Shown piece by piece: positions 19,301-27,123 of a stretch of 64,000 nucleotides of DNA. The position numbers and the translations under genes were made by a program. The DNA lies in the NCBI RefSeq assembly GCF_019264355.1, contig NZ_JAHVAH010000001.1, forward strand, positions 1,596,001-1,660,000, given 5' to 3'. Every line of letters begins with the position of its first letter. The stretch's first letter is position 1. The notes under the pieces were generated by a model. The model searched no databases, was not told the origin of the DNA, and saw nothing but the letters and a program-made list of their open reading frames with translations. Origin of the DNA: Sphingomicrobium clamense (lineage in GTDB: Bacteria > Pseudomonadota > Alphaproteobacteria > Sphingomonadales > Sphingomonadaceae).

Positions 19301-19961
19301 GCGTGGCCTCACCGAATGCGCCCATGCCAAGCGGCTCGAACCGCGCGAAGGTCGGGCGCAGGTCGGGATTGCCGCCCGCGACCGACGTGACGATAAGATA
19401 GCCGACCACGAAGCCGACCACACCGATATAGGTCCACATCATCGAGCGGGTGAGCGTCGCGAGCATGAACAGGAAGGCGCTGGCAATGAAGATGTTGGGC
19501 AGCGCCATCGTGAGATAGGGCCAGAGATAGTAAGTCGCGTTCTGCGGCCCGACGAGCTCGGCATCGACCCAAGGCATCAGCGTGCCGATGAAGGCACCCA
19601 GCGGGACGATCAGGAAGCCGAGCGCGGCGGCACCGTAGCCACCGAGGAAGCGGCCGAGCACCATCTGCCGCTCGGTCACCGGGGTCGCGCGCACGATCGG
19701 GGCGTAGCCGGTCGTGTCGTCGCGGATGATCGCGTTTGCGACGAAGGCGGTGACGACCATCAGGTAGAAGATCGAGGCCGCGCCCGTCAGGACGTGAAGT
19801 GACCAGGGCGAGTTCTCCTTGAGCGCCCCGCCCGCGTTGATCTGGACGTTATCCGACGCGGTAAGCCCGAAACCGAGGAGGAAAAAAATGAGCAAGGCGA
19901 CCCAAAAGGTCGGGCTCTTCATGTGGTAGCGCAGCTCGAAGCCGGCGATCTTGGCGATCAT
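16365..19961 (-). CDS. ABC-2 type permease fused to M1-family aminopeptidase
   Basis: About 1198 residues from ATG 19961 (MIAKIAGFELRYHMKSP), preceded by GGAG; the upstream open frame lies inside the ATPase gene. Residues 1 to about 700 hold two sets of six membrane segments of the ABC-2 type. The remainder is a periplasmic M1 peptidase: GTMPYSEAIGF (exopeptidase-like substrate segment), zinc motif HELAH (936-940) and, nineteen residues after it, the Glu of TETMASYSA as third ligand. The fusion lies 23 bp downstream of its ATPase gene. The combination occurs in several bacterial groups but its substrate is not established. Export coupled to peptide trimming is an inference. Confidence 0.85.
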   Translation of the reverse strand: MIAKIAGFELRYHMKSPTFWVALLIFFLLGFGLTASDNVQINAGGALKENSPWSLHVLTGAASIFYLMVVTAFVANAIIRDDTTGYAPIVRATPVTERQMVLGRFLGGYGAAALGFLIVPLGAFIGTLMPWVDAELVGPQNATYYLWPYLTMALPNIFIASAFLFMLATLTRSMMWTYIGVVGFVVGYLIVTSVAGGNPDLRPTFARFEPLGMGAFGEATRYWTAFEQNNRLVPLAGLMLFNRVFVIILGMVFLAITMWRFSLSEKPASKRKLKKLAKAKAKEEKFASIEPTRGGASITAKDGSISAWSQFVARLRVEVKLILRSPGLLILMLIAVGFTASALWGGNQLYGAGNYATVADTISQVRDNFAIFILIIAAFYGGETVWRERDHKLGEIVDSAPVPAWAMTLPKIIAVFLVIVLVNVSGMLTGLLYQLTAGAPDLGIGRYIGWFILPAAVDAALIAVLAVVIQVLSPNKYVGWGLILAWFLGTIVLSSWGYTNPLYIYGAGPSVPLSDMVDPAPFEFGARIMQAYWAAWAVVLALVAHLLWPRGTDLALKSRFKRLRNSGASKSVLAIFAVALVSIVSLGAFAHHNIKVLNEYRTSDENEKLLADYEKKYLKYEDVVQPIVTDVKLDVDLFPDDRRLKVEGRYALVNDTDEAIPELWVREGSFDVEYDTLDVAGASLKSHDEEFGVRIYEFDTPLQPGETSELTFNSRVWYRGFRATGAATSITPDASFINNRSFTPVLGMDRSGMLSDRQARRRQGLPDELRPAKLEDMSATNKNALAMDWVMSDITLSTDADQVPLAPGNKVSDEIEGDRRVARFVSPAPILNFFSIQSADYQVAERDFEGIKLSVYYHDEHDWNVERMLDAMEASLGYYQENFGPYQFDHARIVEFPGYASFAQAYAGTMPYSEAIGFTTKIGETDTDFITYVIAHELAHQYWAHQVIGAGMQGDALTTETMASYSAIMVMKSLLGEDQMRRFLKFELDRYLSGRKGETNEELPLIRMENQSYIHYRKGGHVLALLAHRMGEDRVNRAFASFIDKWKFKGAPYHRSLDFVAELRAVAESEEEQRLITDLFEKIVLFDLKVGDVDTKEVDGRWQTTFTVEAAKYEANGKGKETKVTMSEPIEIGLFTDRPGFDEFSSEDVLVMETRTVEGGKTEYVLMSDKRPSYVGIDPYNRYIDRRSEDNVKAVSDS

Positions 19962-19984
19962 GATACTGTCTCCGGGTTCGAGCT

Positions 19985-20860
19985 TCAGGCGGCGCGGCGC
20001 ACGTCGGCGAGCGTGGCGAAATAGACGTCTTCGAGACCACCCTGCACGGGCTCGTAGCCGGCGGGCTGGGTGTCGGAGAGGACATGGACGATGGTCTTGC
20101 CCGCGAAGAGGCGGGTCGAGATGACTTCGTGCTGCTCGCGCACGGCGTCGACCTGGTCGTGATCGACCGTGGTCTTCCAGACCCGGCCGCGCGTCTCGGC
20201 AATAAGGTCGGCGGGCTTGCCCTCCAGCTGGACCTGACCGTTGGCGAGCACCGACATTTGCGGGCACAGGTCGTCGACGTCGTCGACGATGTGGGTCGAG
20301 AGGATCACGACCTTCTCGTCGCCGATGCCGGCGAGGAGGTTGAGGAAGCGGTTGCGTTCTTCGGGATCAAGGCCCGCAGTGGGCTCGTCGACGATGATGA
20401 GGTCGGGATCGCCGATCAGCGCCTGGGCGATGCCGAAGCGCTGGCGCATCCCGCCCGAGAAGCCGGCGATCGACTTGCCGCGCACGGCCCACAGGTTGGT
20501 CTGCTCGAGGAGCGTTTCGACGACGGCCTTGCGCTCGCTGCGCGCGGAGATGCCCTTGAGGACCGCCATGTGGTCGAGCATGTCGTAGGCGGAAACGCGC
20601 GGGTAAACGCCGAAGTCCTGGGGCAGGTAGCCGAGGCGACGGCGCAGCGCGTCGGGGTCCTTGAGGACGTCGAGATTCCCGAAGTGCACCTCGCCTTCGC
20701 TCGGCGTCTGGAGCGTGGCGACGATGCGCATGAGCGTCGACTTGCCCGCACCGTTGGGGCCCAGCAAGCCATACATGCCGCGCGGAATGTCGAGATTGAC
20801 GCCAGAAAGCGCCTTGGTCCCGTTGGGATAGGTATGGCTGAGATTCTCGATGGTGAGCAT
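19985..20860 (-). CDS. ABC transporter ATP-binding protein
   Basis: 291 residues. Walker A GPNGAGKST (about 33-41), Q-loop YLPQDFGVYP, signature FSGGMRQRFGIAQAL, Walker B DLIIVDEPTAGLDPEE and switch His in LSTHIVDD are all intact. The C-terminal about 70 residues are typical of drug/ABC-2 export ATPases. It powers the permease/M1 fusion encoded directly downstream. Upstream is the palindrome at 20887-20902, a possible regulator site. No GntR gene is adjacent; a YtrA-type one lies at 60.7 kb. Confidence 0.92.
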   Translation of the reverse strand: MLTIENLSHTYPNGTKALSGVNLDIPRGMYGLLGPNGAGKSTLMRIVATLQTPSEGEVHFGNLDVLKDPDALRRRLGYLPQDFGVYPRVSAYDMLDHMAVLKGISARSERKAVVETLLEQTNLWAVRGKSIAGFSGGMRQRFGIAQALIGDPDLIIVDEPTAGLDPEERNRFLNLLAGIGDEKVVILSTHIVDDVDDLCPQMSVLANGQVQLEGKPADLIAETRGRVWKTTVDHDQVDAVREQHEVISTRLFAGKTIVHVLSDTQPAGYEPVQGGLEDVYFATLADVRRAA

Positions 20861-20886
20861 GAAGGGTCCCCGGTTCTTGGCGTATT

Positions 20887-20902
20887 AGTGTTGCAACACA
20901 CT
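20887..20902. promoter_or_regulatory. Palindromic operator AGTGT-N6-ACACT upstream of ABC genes
   Basis: AGTGT (20887-20891) and ACACT (20898-20902) flank TGCAAC, and the core GTGTTGCAACAC (20888-20899) is a perfect 12-bp palindrome. It lies 27 bp upstream of the ABC ATPase start. The half-site resembles those of YtrA-type GntR repressors that control ABC transporters, but the assignment is by resemblance only. Confidence 0.45.
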
Positions 20903-21016
20903 TATGGCGATCCGCAGCGTAATTCAAGGGCAATGAATAGGTGCGCTTTTTGCAACCCACTTGCCATTGCCCGCGCGCCAAGCCATCGAAGGCACTCACC
21001 GCAAGGAGCCTTACCG

Positions 21017-21961
21017 TTGAGCCTGCCCCCGATCCTGCAGAATCTGCGCATCCCCGTCATCGGTGCGCCGTTGTTCATCATCTCGCACCCCGCGCTGGTC
21101 ATTGCGCAGTGCAAGGCCGGGGTCGTCGGGAGTTTTCCCGCGCTCAACGCCCGCCCCGCGAGCCAGCTTGACGAGTGGTTGCACGAGATTACCGAGGCGC
21201 TCGACAAGCATAATGCGGAGAACCCGGACCAGCCGGCGGCGCCGTTCGCGGTCAACCAGATCGTCCATCCGACGAACGTGCGCTTCGAAGAGGACATGCA
21301 GATTTGCGAAAAGCACAAGGTGCCGATCGTCATCACGTCGCTGGGCGCGCGCGAGGAGCTGAATACCGCGGTGCATGGGTGGGGCGGCATCACGCTGCAC
21401 GACATCATCAACAACCGCTTCGCGAAGAAAGCGCTGCAAAAGGGTGCGGACGGGCTGATCGCGGTCGCGGCGGGCGCAGGCGGGCATGCGGGCAAGATTT
21501 CGCCCTTCGCGCTGATCCAGGAAATCCGCGAATTTTTCGACGGGCCGCTGATCCTTTCGGGCGCGATCGCGCGCGGCGACGCGGTGCTCGCGGCGCAAGC
21601 GATGGGCGCAGACCTCGCCTACATCGGCTCCCCATTCATCGCCACGCACGAGGCGCGTGCGGTCGACGAATATAAGGAAGAGATCGTCAATTCGGGCGCC
21701 GACGACATCGTCGCCTCGTCGCTCTTCACCGGCATTCACGGAAATTACCTCAAAGGCCCGATCCGGCGCGCCGGCATGGACCCGGACAATTTGCCAGAGG
21801 CCGATCCGAGCAAGATGAATTTCGACGGCGCGAAGGCGTGGAAGGATATCTGGGGTTCGGGCCAGGGCATCGGCGCGATCAAGGAGATTGTCGGCGCGGG
21901 CGATCTGGTCGCCCGCATGGCCGAAGAGTATCGCGCCGCCCAAGAGCGGATCTGCGCCTAG
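21017..21961 (+). CDS. Nitronate monooxygenase family flavoprotein
   Basis: 314 residues from TTG 21017 (MSLPPILQNLRIPVIG), chosen because AAGGAG lies at 21003-21008. The long frame upstream of it is antisense to the ABC ATPase. TIM-barrel FMN enzyme with the family motifs VIGAPLFIIS, VAAGAGGHAG (catalytic His) and ILSGAIARGDAVLAAQAMGADLAYIGSPF. Members oxidise alkyl nitronates, including propionate 3-nitronate. The end overlaps the rcdA stop by four bases (convergent). Confidence 0.87.
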   Translation: MSLPPILQNLRIPVIGAPLFIISHPALVIAQCKAGVVGSFPALNARPASQLDEWLHEITEALDKHNAENPDQPAAPFAVNQIVHPTNVRFEEDMQICEKHKVPIVITSLGAREELNTAVHGWGGITLHDIINNRFAKKALQKGADGLIAVAAGAGGHAGKISPFALIQEIREFFDGPLILSGAIARGDAVLAAQAMGADLAYIGSPFIATHEARAVDEYKEEIVNSGADDIVASSLFTGIHGNYLKGPIRRAGMDPDNLPEADPSKMNFDGAKAWKDIWGSGQGIGAIKEIVGAGDLVARMAEEYRAAQERICA

Positions 21962-22434
21962 TTCTGGTCGTAGAGGCCGCGCTCGAGGCGGCCCATGAGC
22001 GCGCGCGCGGGACTTTCGGCAGGCATCTCCGCAACCTGGCCTTCGTCGAGGCGCTTCACGCGCTCGTAGAGGTCGGCGCTTTGCGCGATCAGCCGCTGGG
22101 CGATCGGGGGCAGCGTCTTCACGACGTCCATGTCGCTTTCGTTGGCATGACCGAGGCGACGCTCGGGACGACGCCCGTCATGGCCTGAAATCTCGCCGCT
22201 TTCGACCGCACGCTGGGTCAGGAGCCAGGCGACGATATGCATGATTCGCGTAGTGACCTTGAGGGATTCACAGGCGAAGCCCACTCGCGCGAACGGTTCG
22301 AGCGATTGGCGCTCTTCGCGACCGGCCGTATCGAAATAGGCACGCGCCTCGTCTGCAAGCAGCATGGCTTCGGTATAAAGCTGCTCGATCAGGCGCGGCG
22401 TGATGCGCGAAGATTCGTGATCCTGCTGTTCCAT
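21958..22434 (-). CDS. rcdA: RcdA homologue, ClpXP adaptor for CtrA degradation (DUF1465)
   Basis: 158 residues from ATG 22434 (MEQQDHESSRITPRL). Helical protein matching the DUF1465/RcdA pattern: LIEQLYTEAMLLADEARAYFD, RVGFACESLKVTTRIMHIVAWLLTQRAVESGE and a C-terminal helix SADLYERVKRLDEGQ. In Caulobacter, RcdA links CpdR-primed ClpXP to CtrA and other substrates at the G1-S transition. Sphingomonads keep homologues, though the target set there is uncertain. A cell-cycle theme is reinforced by ccrM at 41 kb. Confidence 0.75.
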   Translation of the reverse strand: MEQQDHESSRITPRLIEQLYTEAMLLADEARAYFDTAGREERQSLEPFARVGFACESLKVTTRIMHIVAWLLTQRAVESGEISGHDGRRPERRLGHANESDMDVVKTLPPIAQRLIAQSADLYERVKRLDEGQVAEMPAESPARALMGRLERGLYDQN

Positions 22435-22531
22435 TTCTCTCGTTTGCCACAGAACGTCCTGCCACCCAACGGGTGAAAAGCGACTTAAGACGCACCTGTC
22501 CCCTCGCGGGACAGGCGGGAACCGGTCAATT

Positions 22532-22729
22532 TCAGGCGATGATGTCGGGGGTGGAGTTGTCGAGCAACCGCTCGATTTCGTCCTTGAGGTGCAATTTCTG
22601 CTTCTTGAGACGCGCCAATTCCATCTGGTCGACATTGCCCGCCTCGCGCAATCGCTCGATTTCCTCGTCGAGTCGCCGGTGCTGGACCTTGAGGGCTGCG
22701 ATCAGTTCGGACGGATCGTCGTCGTTCAT
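22532..22729 (-). CDS. YdcH-family (DUF465) small coiled-coil protein
   Basis: 65 residues, almost entirely one amphipathic coiled coil: LIAALKVQHRRLDEEIERL and ARLKKQKLHLKDEIERLL. The KKxKLxLKDEI pattern is the DUF465/YdcH signature. Function is unknown in the family. It is divergent from a second DUF465 gene at 22894, across about 160 bp that must hold both promoters. Confidence 0.85.
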   Translation of the reverse strand: MNDDDPSELIAALKVQHRRLDEEIERLREAGNVDQMELARLKKQKLHLKDEIERLLDNSTPDIIA

Positions 22730-22893
22730 GCGCGGATGATACGCCTCCCATACCCCACTGTCATCCGCGATCTTCCGCCATTTACGGTGAAGCGACGGGT
22801 TCCATCGCCAACACTGCGTGCCGGGGAGGTTACAAATGGCGCGATTCGTGATTTACTATGCGTCTCTTCAATCCGAACCGGAAAGGAAGTCCG

Positions 22894-23049
22894 ATGGAGA
22901 AAGCCCAAGTCGAGGCACTCGAAAAGAAACACCACGCTCTTCACGATCAGATCGACACGGAAGAGCATCGAGTACACCCCGACGAGGATTTGATTCACCG
23001 ACTTAAGAAAGAGAAACTACGGCTCAAGGACATGATGGCGGGGCATTAG
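22894..23049 (+). CDS. YdcH-family (DUF465) small protein, second copy
   Basis: 51 residues from ATG 22894 (MEKAQVEALEKKHHAL), preceded by AAGGAAG at 22883-22889. It has the same HRLKKEKLRLKDMM signature as the divergent neighbour but is shorter and His-rich at the N-terminus. A strong bidirectional terminator follows at 23071-23107. The in-frame ATG 12 codons upstream has no ribosome binding site. Confidence 0.8.
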   Translation: MEKAQVEALEKKHHALHDQIDTEEHRVHPDEDLIHRLKKEKLRLKDMMAGH

Positions 23050-23070
23050 AGCCCCCGGAACGAGCCAAGA

Positions 23071-23107
23071 AAAAAGGCCGGCACTCCGAAGGGAGGCCGG
23101 CCTTTTT
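23071..23107. terminator. Bidirectional intrinsic terminator between ydcH-like gene and dksA
   Basis: A twelve-base stem (AAAAAGGCCGGC 23071-23082 with GCCGGCCTTTTT 23096-23107) with a 13-nt loop carries A-runs and T-runs on opposite sides, so it can stop both the plus-strand DUF465 transcript and the minus-strand dksA transcript. Confidence 0.92.
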
Positions 23108-23125
23108 CGTTGGCGTCTTGCCGAC

Positions 23126-23593
23126 TTAGTCGGTGCGCTCGTCGCGGCTGACGCGTTCGGTGCGCTCGTGCTTTTCCTGCGCTTCGAGAGTCATGGTCGC
23201 GATCGGACGGGCTTCAAGGCGGGCCAGCGAGATCGGGTCGCCGGTCACTTCGCAATAGCCATATTCGCCTTCGTAGAGGCGACGGATCGCAGCATCGATC
23301 TTGGCGATCAGCTTGCGCTGGCGGTCGCGGGTGCGCAGTTCGAGCGACCAGTCGGTCTCGCTCGACGCGCGGTCGGCAAGGTCGGGTTCGCGCAGCGAGT
23401 CGACCTGAAGCTGGGCCATCGTGGCGCGGCTTTCCTCGACGATCGTCTCTTTCCAGTCCTTGAGCTTTGCGAGGAAGTAGGCGCGCTGCTGCACCCCCAT
23501 GAATTCTTCCTTTTCGGACGGGCGATATCCCTCGTCCAGGACCAGTTCGTCGAACTTTTCGACGCCATTGAGATCATTGAGAGCCGTAGCCAA
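23126..23593 (-). CDS. dksA: DksA, RNA polymerase secondary-channel regulator, zinc-less variant
   Basis: 155 residues from TTG 23593 (MATALNDLNGVEKF), preceded by GGGGAGG. The open frame further upstream lacks conserved features. Coiled-coil domain with FMGVQQRAYFLAKLKDWK and the tip region DLADRASSETDWSLELRTRDRQ containing the key Asp/Ala pair (DRAS). The globular end keeps YGYCEVTGDPISLARLEARPIA but only one of the four zinc cysteines of E. coli DksA, a pattern known in alphaproteobacterial zinc-independent DksA. It mediates the stringent response with ppGpp. Confidence 0.92.
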   Translation of the reverse strand: MATALNDLNGVEKFDELVLDEGYRPSEKEEFMGVQQRAYFLAKLKDWKETIVEESRATMAQLQVDSLREPDLADRASSETDWSLELRTRDRQRKLIAKIDAAIRRLYEGEYGYCEVTGDPISLARLEARPIATMTLEAQEKHERTERVSRDERTD

Positions 23594-23870
23594 AAGTACC
23601 TCCCCACGCTCGCACTCGCCACAGCCGCGAAGAGCCATTCCAGCGCAGCCGGCGAGGCCTAAAAAAGCAGGTTTTCCGGATACTTGCGTTGGGCAAACCT
23701 GCGCCCCGAGGCTCCTGTACATAAACGATAGATCATTAACAAGCGCTGACGTTTGCAAGGTTAACGTTTCACCGAGAATGTGTTGCGGAGATCACGCACC
23801 GATACGGTGTCGCAAAGCCGTAACGAGCGCGTGCTTGCGGGAAAAGCGTCCAAGCGGGCATGAGGGCGAC

Positions 23871-24647
23871 ATGCGAATACTTCTGACCAACGACGACGGC
23901 ATCCACGCACCGGGACTCGAAGTTCTCGAACGACTCGCGGCGCCATTGGCGAGCGAGCTGTGGATCGTCGCGCCCGCCGAGGAGCAGTCGGGCGCCGGCC
24001 ACAGCCTGACGCTCCACTCGCCCCTGCGGATCCGCAAACATGGCGAGAAGCGCTACTCGGTCACGGGAACGCCGACCGATGCCGTGATGCTTGCGCTTGG
24101 CAAGCTGATGAAGGGCAACTGGCCCGACCTCATCCTGTCGGGCGTCAATCGCGGCGCCAATCTGGGCGAGGACATCACCTATTCGGGTACCGTGTCGGCA
24201 GCGATGGAGGGCGCGCTGGCAGGGGTGCCGTCGATCGCGCTGAGCCAGGTCATGAACCGCGACGACCTCTCGCTCGGCTTTGCCGCGGCCGAGGCGCACG
24301 GACCTGAGTTGCTCGAGAAGCTGATCAAGGCGCTCCCCGAGAAGCGCATGCTCACCAACGTCAACTTCCCCGCATGCGCGCCTGAGGACGTGCAAGGCAC
24401 GATCGCGTGCCAGCAGGGCTTTCGCGACTATCTACGTCTCGACGTCGACGAGCGCACCGATCCGCGCGGTTTCCGTTACTACTGGTTCGGGCTGGGCCCC
24501 TCCGAAGAGACGCCGGGCCACCGCACCGATCTCGAGCGCGTGACCGACAATTATATCGCTGTGACGCCGCTCCATCTCGACCTGACCCATTATCCCTCGA
24601 TCGAGCGATTGGCGGGGGTGCTGGACGCGAACGAGCAAAGCAAATAG
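23871..24647 (+). CDS. surE: 5'/3'-nucleotidase SurE
   Basis: 258 residues. N-terminal MRILLTNDDGIHAPG carries the metal-binding Asp8-Asp9. Other signatures: VVAPxxEQSGAGHSLT (read as IVAPAEEQSGAGHSLTL), VTGTPTDAVMLAL and LILSGVNRGANLGEDITYSGTVSAAMEG. It dephosphorylates nucleoside monophosphates and short polyphosphates, a stationary-phase function. The start at 23871 is the only conserved one. The next gene, ugd, begins nine bases after its stop, so they are probably co-transcribed, an unusual pairing. Confidence 0.93.
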   Translation: MRILLTNDDGIHAPGLEVLERLAAPLASELWIVAPAEEQSGAGHSLTLHSPLRIRKHGEKRYSVTGTPTDAVMLALGKLMKGNWPDLILSGVNRGANLGEDITYSGTVSAAMEGALAGVPSIALSQVMNRDDLSLGFAAAEAHGPELLEKLIKALPEKRMLTNVNFPACAPEDVQGTIACQQGFRDYLRLDVDERTDPRGFRYYWFGLGPSEETPGHRTDLERVTDNYIAVTPLHLDLTHYPSIERLAGVLDANEQSK

Positions 24648-24656
24648 GGCGACGTC

Positions 24657-25961
24657 ATGAAAATCACTCTCATCGGCACCGGCTATGTCGGCCTCGTTTC
24701 GGGCACCTGCTTTGCGGACTTCGGCCACGACGTCACCTGTTTCGACAAGGATCATGGCAAGATCGAGAGCCTCGAAAAGGGCATCATCCCGATCTACGAG
24801 CCCGGGCTGGAACAGCTGGTCGCGCAGAACCGCGAGCGCGGACGCTTGCGGTTCACGACTGACCTGGCCGAGGCGCTCGAGGGCAGCGAGGCTATCTTCA
24901 TCGCGGTCGGCACGCCCTCGCGGCGCGGTGACGGCCATGCCGATCTCACCTTCGTTTACGAAGCGACGCGCGAACTGGCGCCAATGCTCAAGAAACCTGT
25001 CGTGGTGGTCACCAAGTCGACCGTGCCGGTCGGCACGGGGGATGAGATTGCGCGCATCCTGAAGGAAGAAGGCGCGCCCGAGGGAACGAGCGTCGCCTCC
25101 AACCCCGAATTCATGCGCGAGGGCGCGGCGATCGCCGACTTCAAGCATCCCGACCGCATCCTGATCGGTGCCGAGGACGAGCGCGCGCGCGACGTGCTCA
25201 AGGAAATCTACCGCCCACTCTTCCTAAACCGGGCGCCAATGCTGTTCACGTCGCGGCGGACGGCAGAGCTGACCAAATATGCCGCCAACGCCTTCTTGGC
25301 GACCAAGATCAGCTTCATCAACGAAATGGCCGACCTGTGCGAAGCGGTCGGGGCGGACGTCCAGGACGTCGCGCGCGGTATCGGGCTCGACAACCGGATC
25401 GGGCCCAAGTTCCTCCATGCCGGCCCCGGATTCGGCGGCAGCTGTTTCCCGAAAGATACGCTGGCGCTTCTGCGCACCGCCGAAGAAGCGGGTGTGGTCA
25501 ACCGGATTGTCACGTCGGTGGTCGAGGTCAACGAGACCCGCAAGAATGCCATGGTCGACCGGGTTGCCAAGGCGCTCGGCGGCAGTGTCGAGGGCAAGCG
25601 GGTCGCAGTGCTGGGCCTGACTTTCAAGCCCAACACGGACGACATGCGCGATGCGCCGTCCATCCCATTGGTCAAGGCTCTGGTCGAACAAGGCGCACAG
25701 GTCGCGGCATTCGATCCGGTCGGCATGGACGAGGCGCGCAAATTGCTGCCCGACGGCGTCCACTATGGCGACAGCGCGGTCGAGATCGTCAAGGACGCCG
25801 ATGCGTTGGTCATCGTGACCGAATGGGACGAATTCCGCGCACTTGACCTCGCCAGGATCAAGGACAGCATGCGCGGCAATGCGCTCATCGACTTGCGCAA
25901 TATCTACGAGACCCAGGAAGCCGAGCGGGCGGGCCTCGCTTACTATCCGGTCGGTCGTTAG
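24657..25961 (+). CDS. ugd: UDP-glucose 6-dehydrogenase
   Basis: 434 residues. N-terminal Rossmann motif GTGYVGLVSGTCFADFGH (NAD binding), central helix with NAFLATKISFINEMADLCE and the catalytic Cys in GPGFGGSCFPKD (Cys at about 263). The C-terminal domain has VLGLTFKPNTDDMRDAPS. It oxidises UDP-glucose to UDP-glucuronate with two NAD, a precursor for acidic exopolysaccharides, and so may serve the locus at 1-12.7 kb. It ends convergent with apaG (four-base overlap). Confidence 0.94.
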   Translation: MKITLIGTGYVGLVSGTCFADFGHDVTCFDKDHGKIESLEKGIIPIYEPGLEQLVAQNRERGRLRFTTDLAEALEGSEAIFIAVGTPSRRGDGHADLTFVYEATRELAPMLKKPVVVVTKSTVPVGTGDEIARILKEEGAPEGTSVASNPEFMREGAAIADFKHPDRILIGAEDERARDVLKEIYRPLFLNRAPMLFTSRRTAELTKYAANAFLATKISFINEMADLCEAVGADVQDVARGIGLDNRIGPKFLHAGPGFGGSCFPKDTLALLRTAEEAGVVNRIVTSVVEVNETRKNAMVDRVAKALGGSVEGKRVAVLGLTFKPNTDDMRDAPSIPLVKALVEQGAQVAAFDPVGMDEARKLLPDGVHYGDSAVEIVKDADALVIVTEWDEFRALDLARIKDSMRGNALIDLRNIYETQEAERAGLAYYPVGR

Positions 25962-26377
25962 GCGACGGGCAGTTCGAGTTTGAAGGCGGGAATGTCGGCG
26001 GTGATCATCGACCCGTCGGCGGACACCAGCTTGTAGTGCCCTTCCATCGAGCCGCTCTCCGCCTCGAGCGGGCAGCCCGAAACATAGTCATAGTCGCCGC
26101 CCGGCGGGATGACCGGCATGTCGCCGACGACGCCCTCACCCGAGACCTCGACGACGATGCCGTTGGCATCCTCGATCTTCCAGTGGCGAGCGATGAGCTG
26201 GACCGGCTGGTCGCCGTCATTCTCGACCCGGATATGGTAGGACCAAAACCAACGCTGGTCGGCGGGGCTCGACTGTTCGGGCAGGTAGCTGACCGAGACG
26301 CGCACGGTGAGCGCACCGGTCGTTTTCGCGTATGGGAAGAGGATGGAGCTGGCGCTCTTCTGTCGGCCTTCGGTCAT
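25958..26377 (-). CDS. apaG: ApaG family protein (Co2+/Mg2+ efflux protein ApaG)
   Basis: 139 residues from ATG 26377 (MTEGRQKSASS). The Ig-like ApaG fold is recognised by VRVSVSYLPEQSSP, WFWSYHIRVENDGDQPVQLIARHWKIEDANG, VVGDMPVIPPGGDYDYVSG and GSMEGHYKL. The biochemical role is unsettled; mutants of homologues are affected in cobalt resistance. It is the last gene of the uvrC-recO-apaG cluster. Confidence 0.9.
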   Translation of the reverse strand: MTEGRQKSASSILFPYAKTTGALTVRVSVSYLPEQSSPADQRWFWSYHIRVENDGDQPVQLIARHWKIEDANGIVVEVSGEGVVGDMPVIPPGGDYDYVSGCPLEAESGSMEGHYKLVSADGSMITADIPAFKLELPVA

Positions 26378-26393
26378 GACCCGACAATAGACG

Positions 26394-27122
26394 TCAGGCG
26401 GCAGCGTGCAAGCGGTTGAGGAGGCGCTCACGCGCATCGGCCAGCCGCGCGTTGCGGTCGACGAGGATATGCTGGTCGAGGAAATGACCGGTGAGCGCGA
26501 GGCCGTCGAGGATTTGTGGGAGCGGTGCGCTGCCGCCCTCGACCAGGAATGGAGGAAGCGGAAGGAGTTGGCCCTTATAGGGCTCGGCGGCGGCGGCACT
26601 GACGGCCCTACCTGTCTTGGGACTGACGACAGCGAGATTGCCGACCTCACCGGTGACGGCGCACGCATCGAGGTCGAGCCCGAAGCCGAGTTCCTTGAGC
26701 AGCAGCAATTCATAGCGGACGAGCGCGGTGCCCCATTTCGAGGCGGCGGGCGCGTTTTCGATAGCGTCGAACAGCGCCGACAGCGCGGCGTGGAGGCGCG
26801 GGAATGGCTGTTCTTCAGGCAGCGCGGACGCGGTCAGCGCGCTAACCCAGGCGATGGCGGCGGCAGGGAGCGGCTCGGTCAGAAGCGGGCCGCGGCTGTG
26901 CGAGAGCTCGATGCTGCCTTGCGCCAGTTGGGTGTCGTTGCGAGCGGTCAGCTCGGCCTTCACGACGTTGCCTGCGAGGAGGACGGGGCCGAGACGACGT
27001 CCGCGCGCGCCGCGCACGTAGGCGGCGACCAGCCCCTTCTCCTCGCTCATCATGCGTACGATCGCCCCATGTTCGCCGTGCGGGCGGGTGGCGAGGATCA
27101 GGGCGTCGAGCTGGATCCTCAC
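26394..27122 (-). CDS. recO: DNA repair protein RecO
   Basis: About 242 residues from GTG 27122 (MRIQLDALILATRPHGEHGAIV), two bases after the uvrC stop region. The N-terminal OB fold has GAIVRMMSEEKGLVAAYVRGARG, and the middle has YELLLLKELGFGLDLDACAVTG, where the usual zinc-finger Cys set is reduced to one Cys, as in many alphaproteobacteria. RecO loads RecA on SSB-coated single-stranded DNA with RecR. An ATG 14 codons earlier lies within uvrC. Confidence 0.9.
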   Translation of the reverse strand: MRIQLDALILATRPHGEHGAIVRMMSEEKGLVAAYVRGARGRRLGPVLLAGNVVKAELTARNDTQLAQGSIELSHSRGPLLTEPLPAAAIAWVSALTASALPEEQPFPRLHAALSALFDAIENAPAASKWGTALVRYELLLLKELGFGLDLDACAVTGEVGNLAVVSPKTGRAVSAAAAEPYKGQLLPLPPFLVEGGSAPLPQILDGLALTGHFLDQHILVDRNARLADARERLLNRLHAAA

Positions 27123-27123
27123 G

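Noticed and set aside
20084..21016. Long N-terminal extension of the nitronate monooxygenase frame
   Set aside because: It runs antisense through the ABC ATPase. The TTG at 21017 with AAGGAG gives a family-length enzyme.
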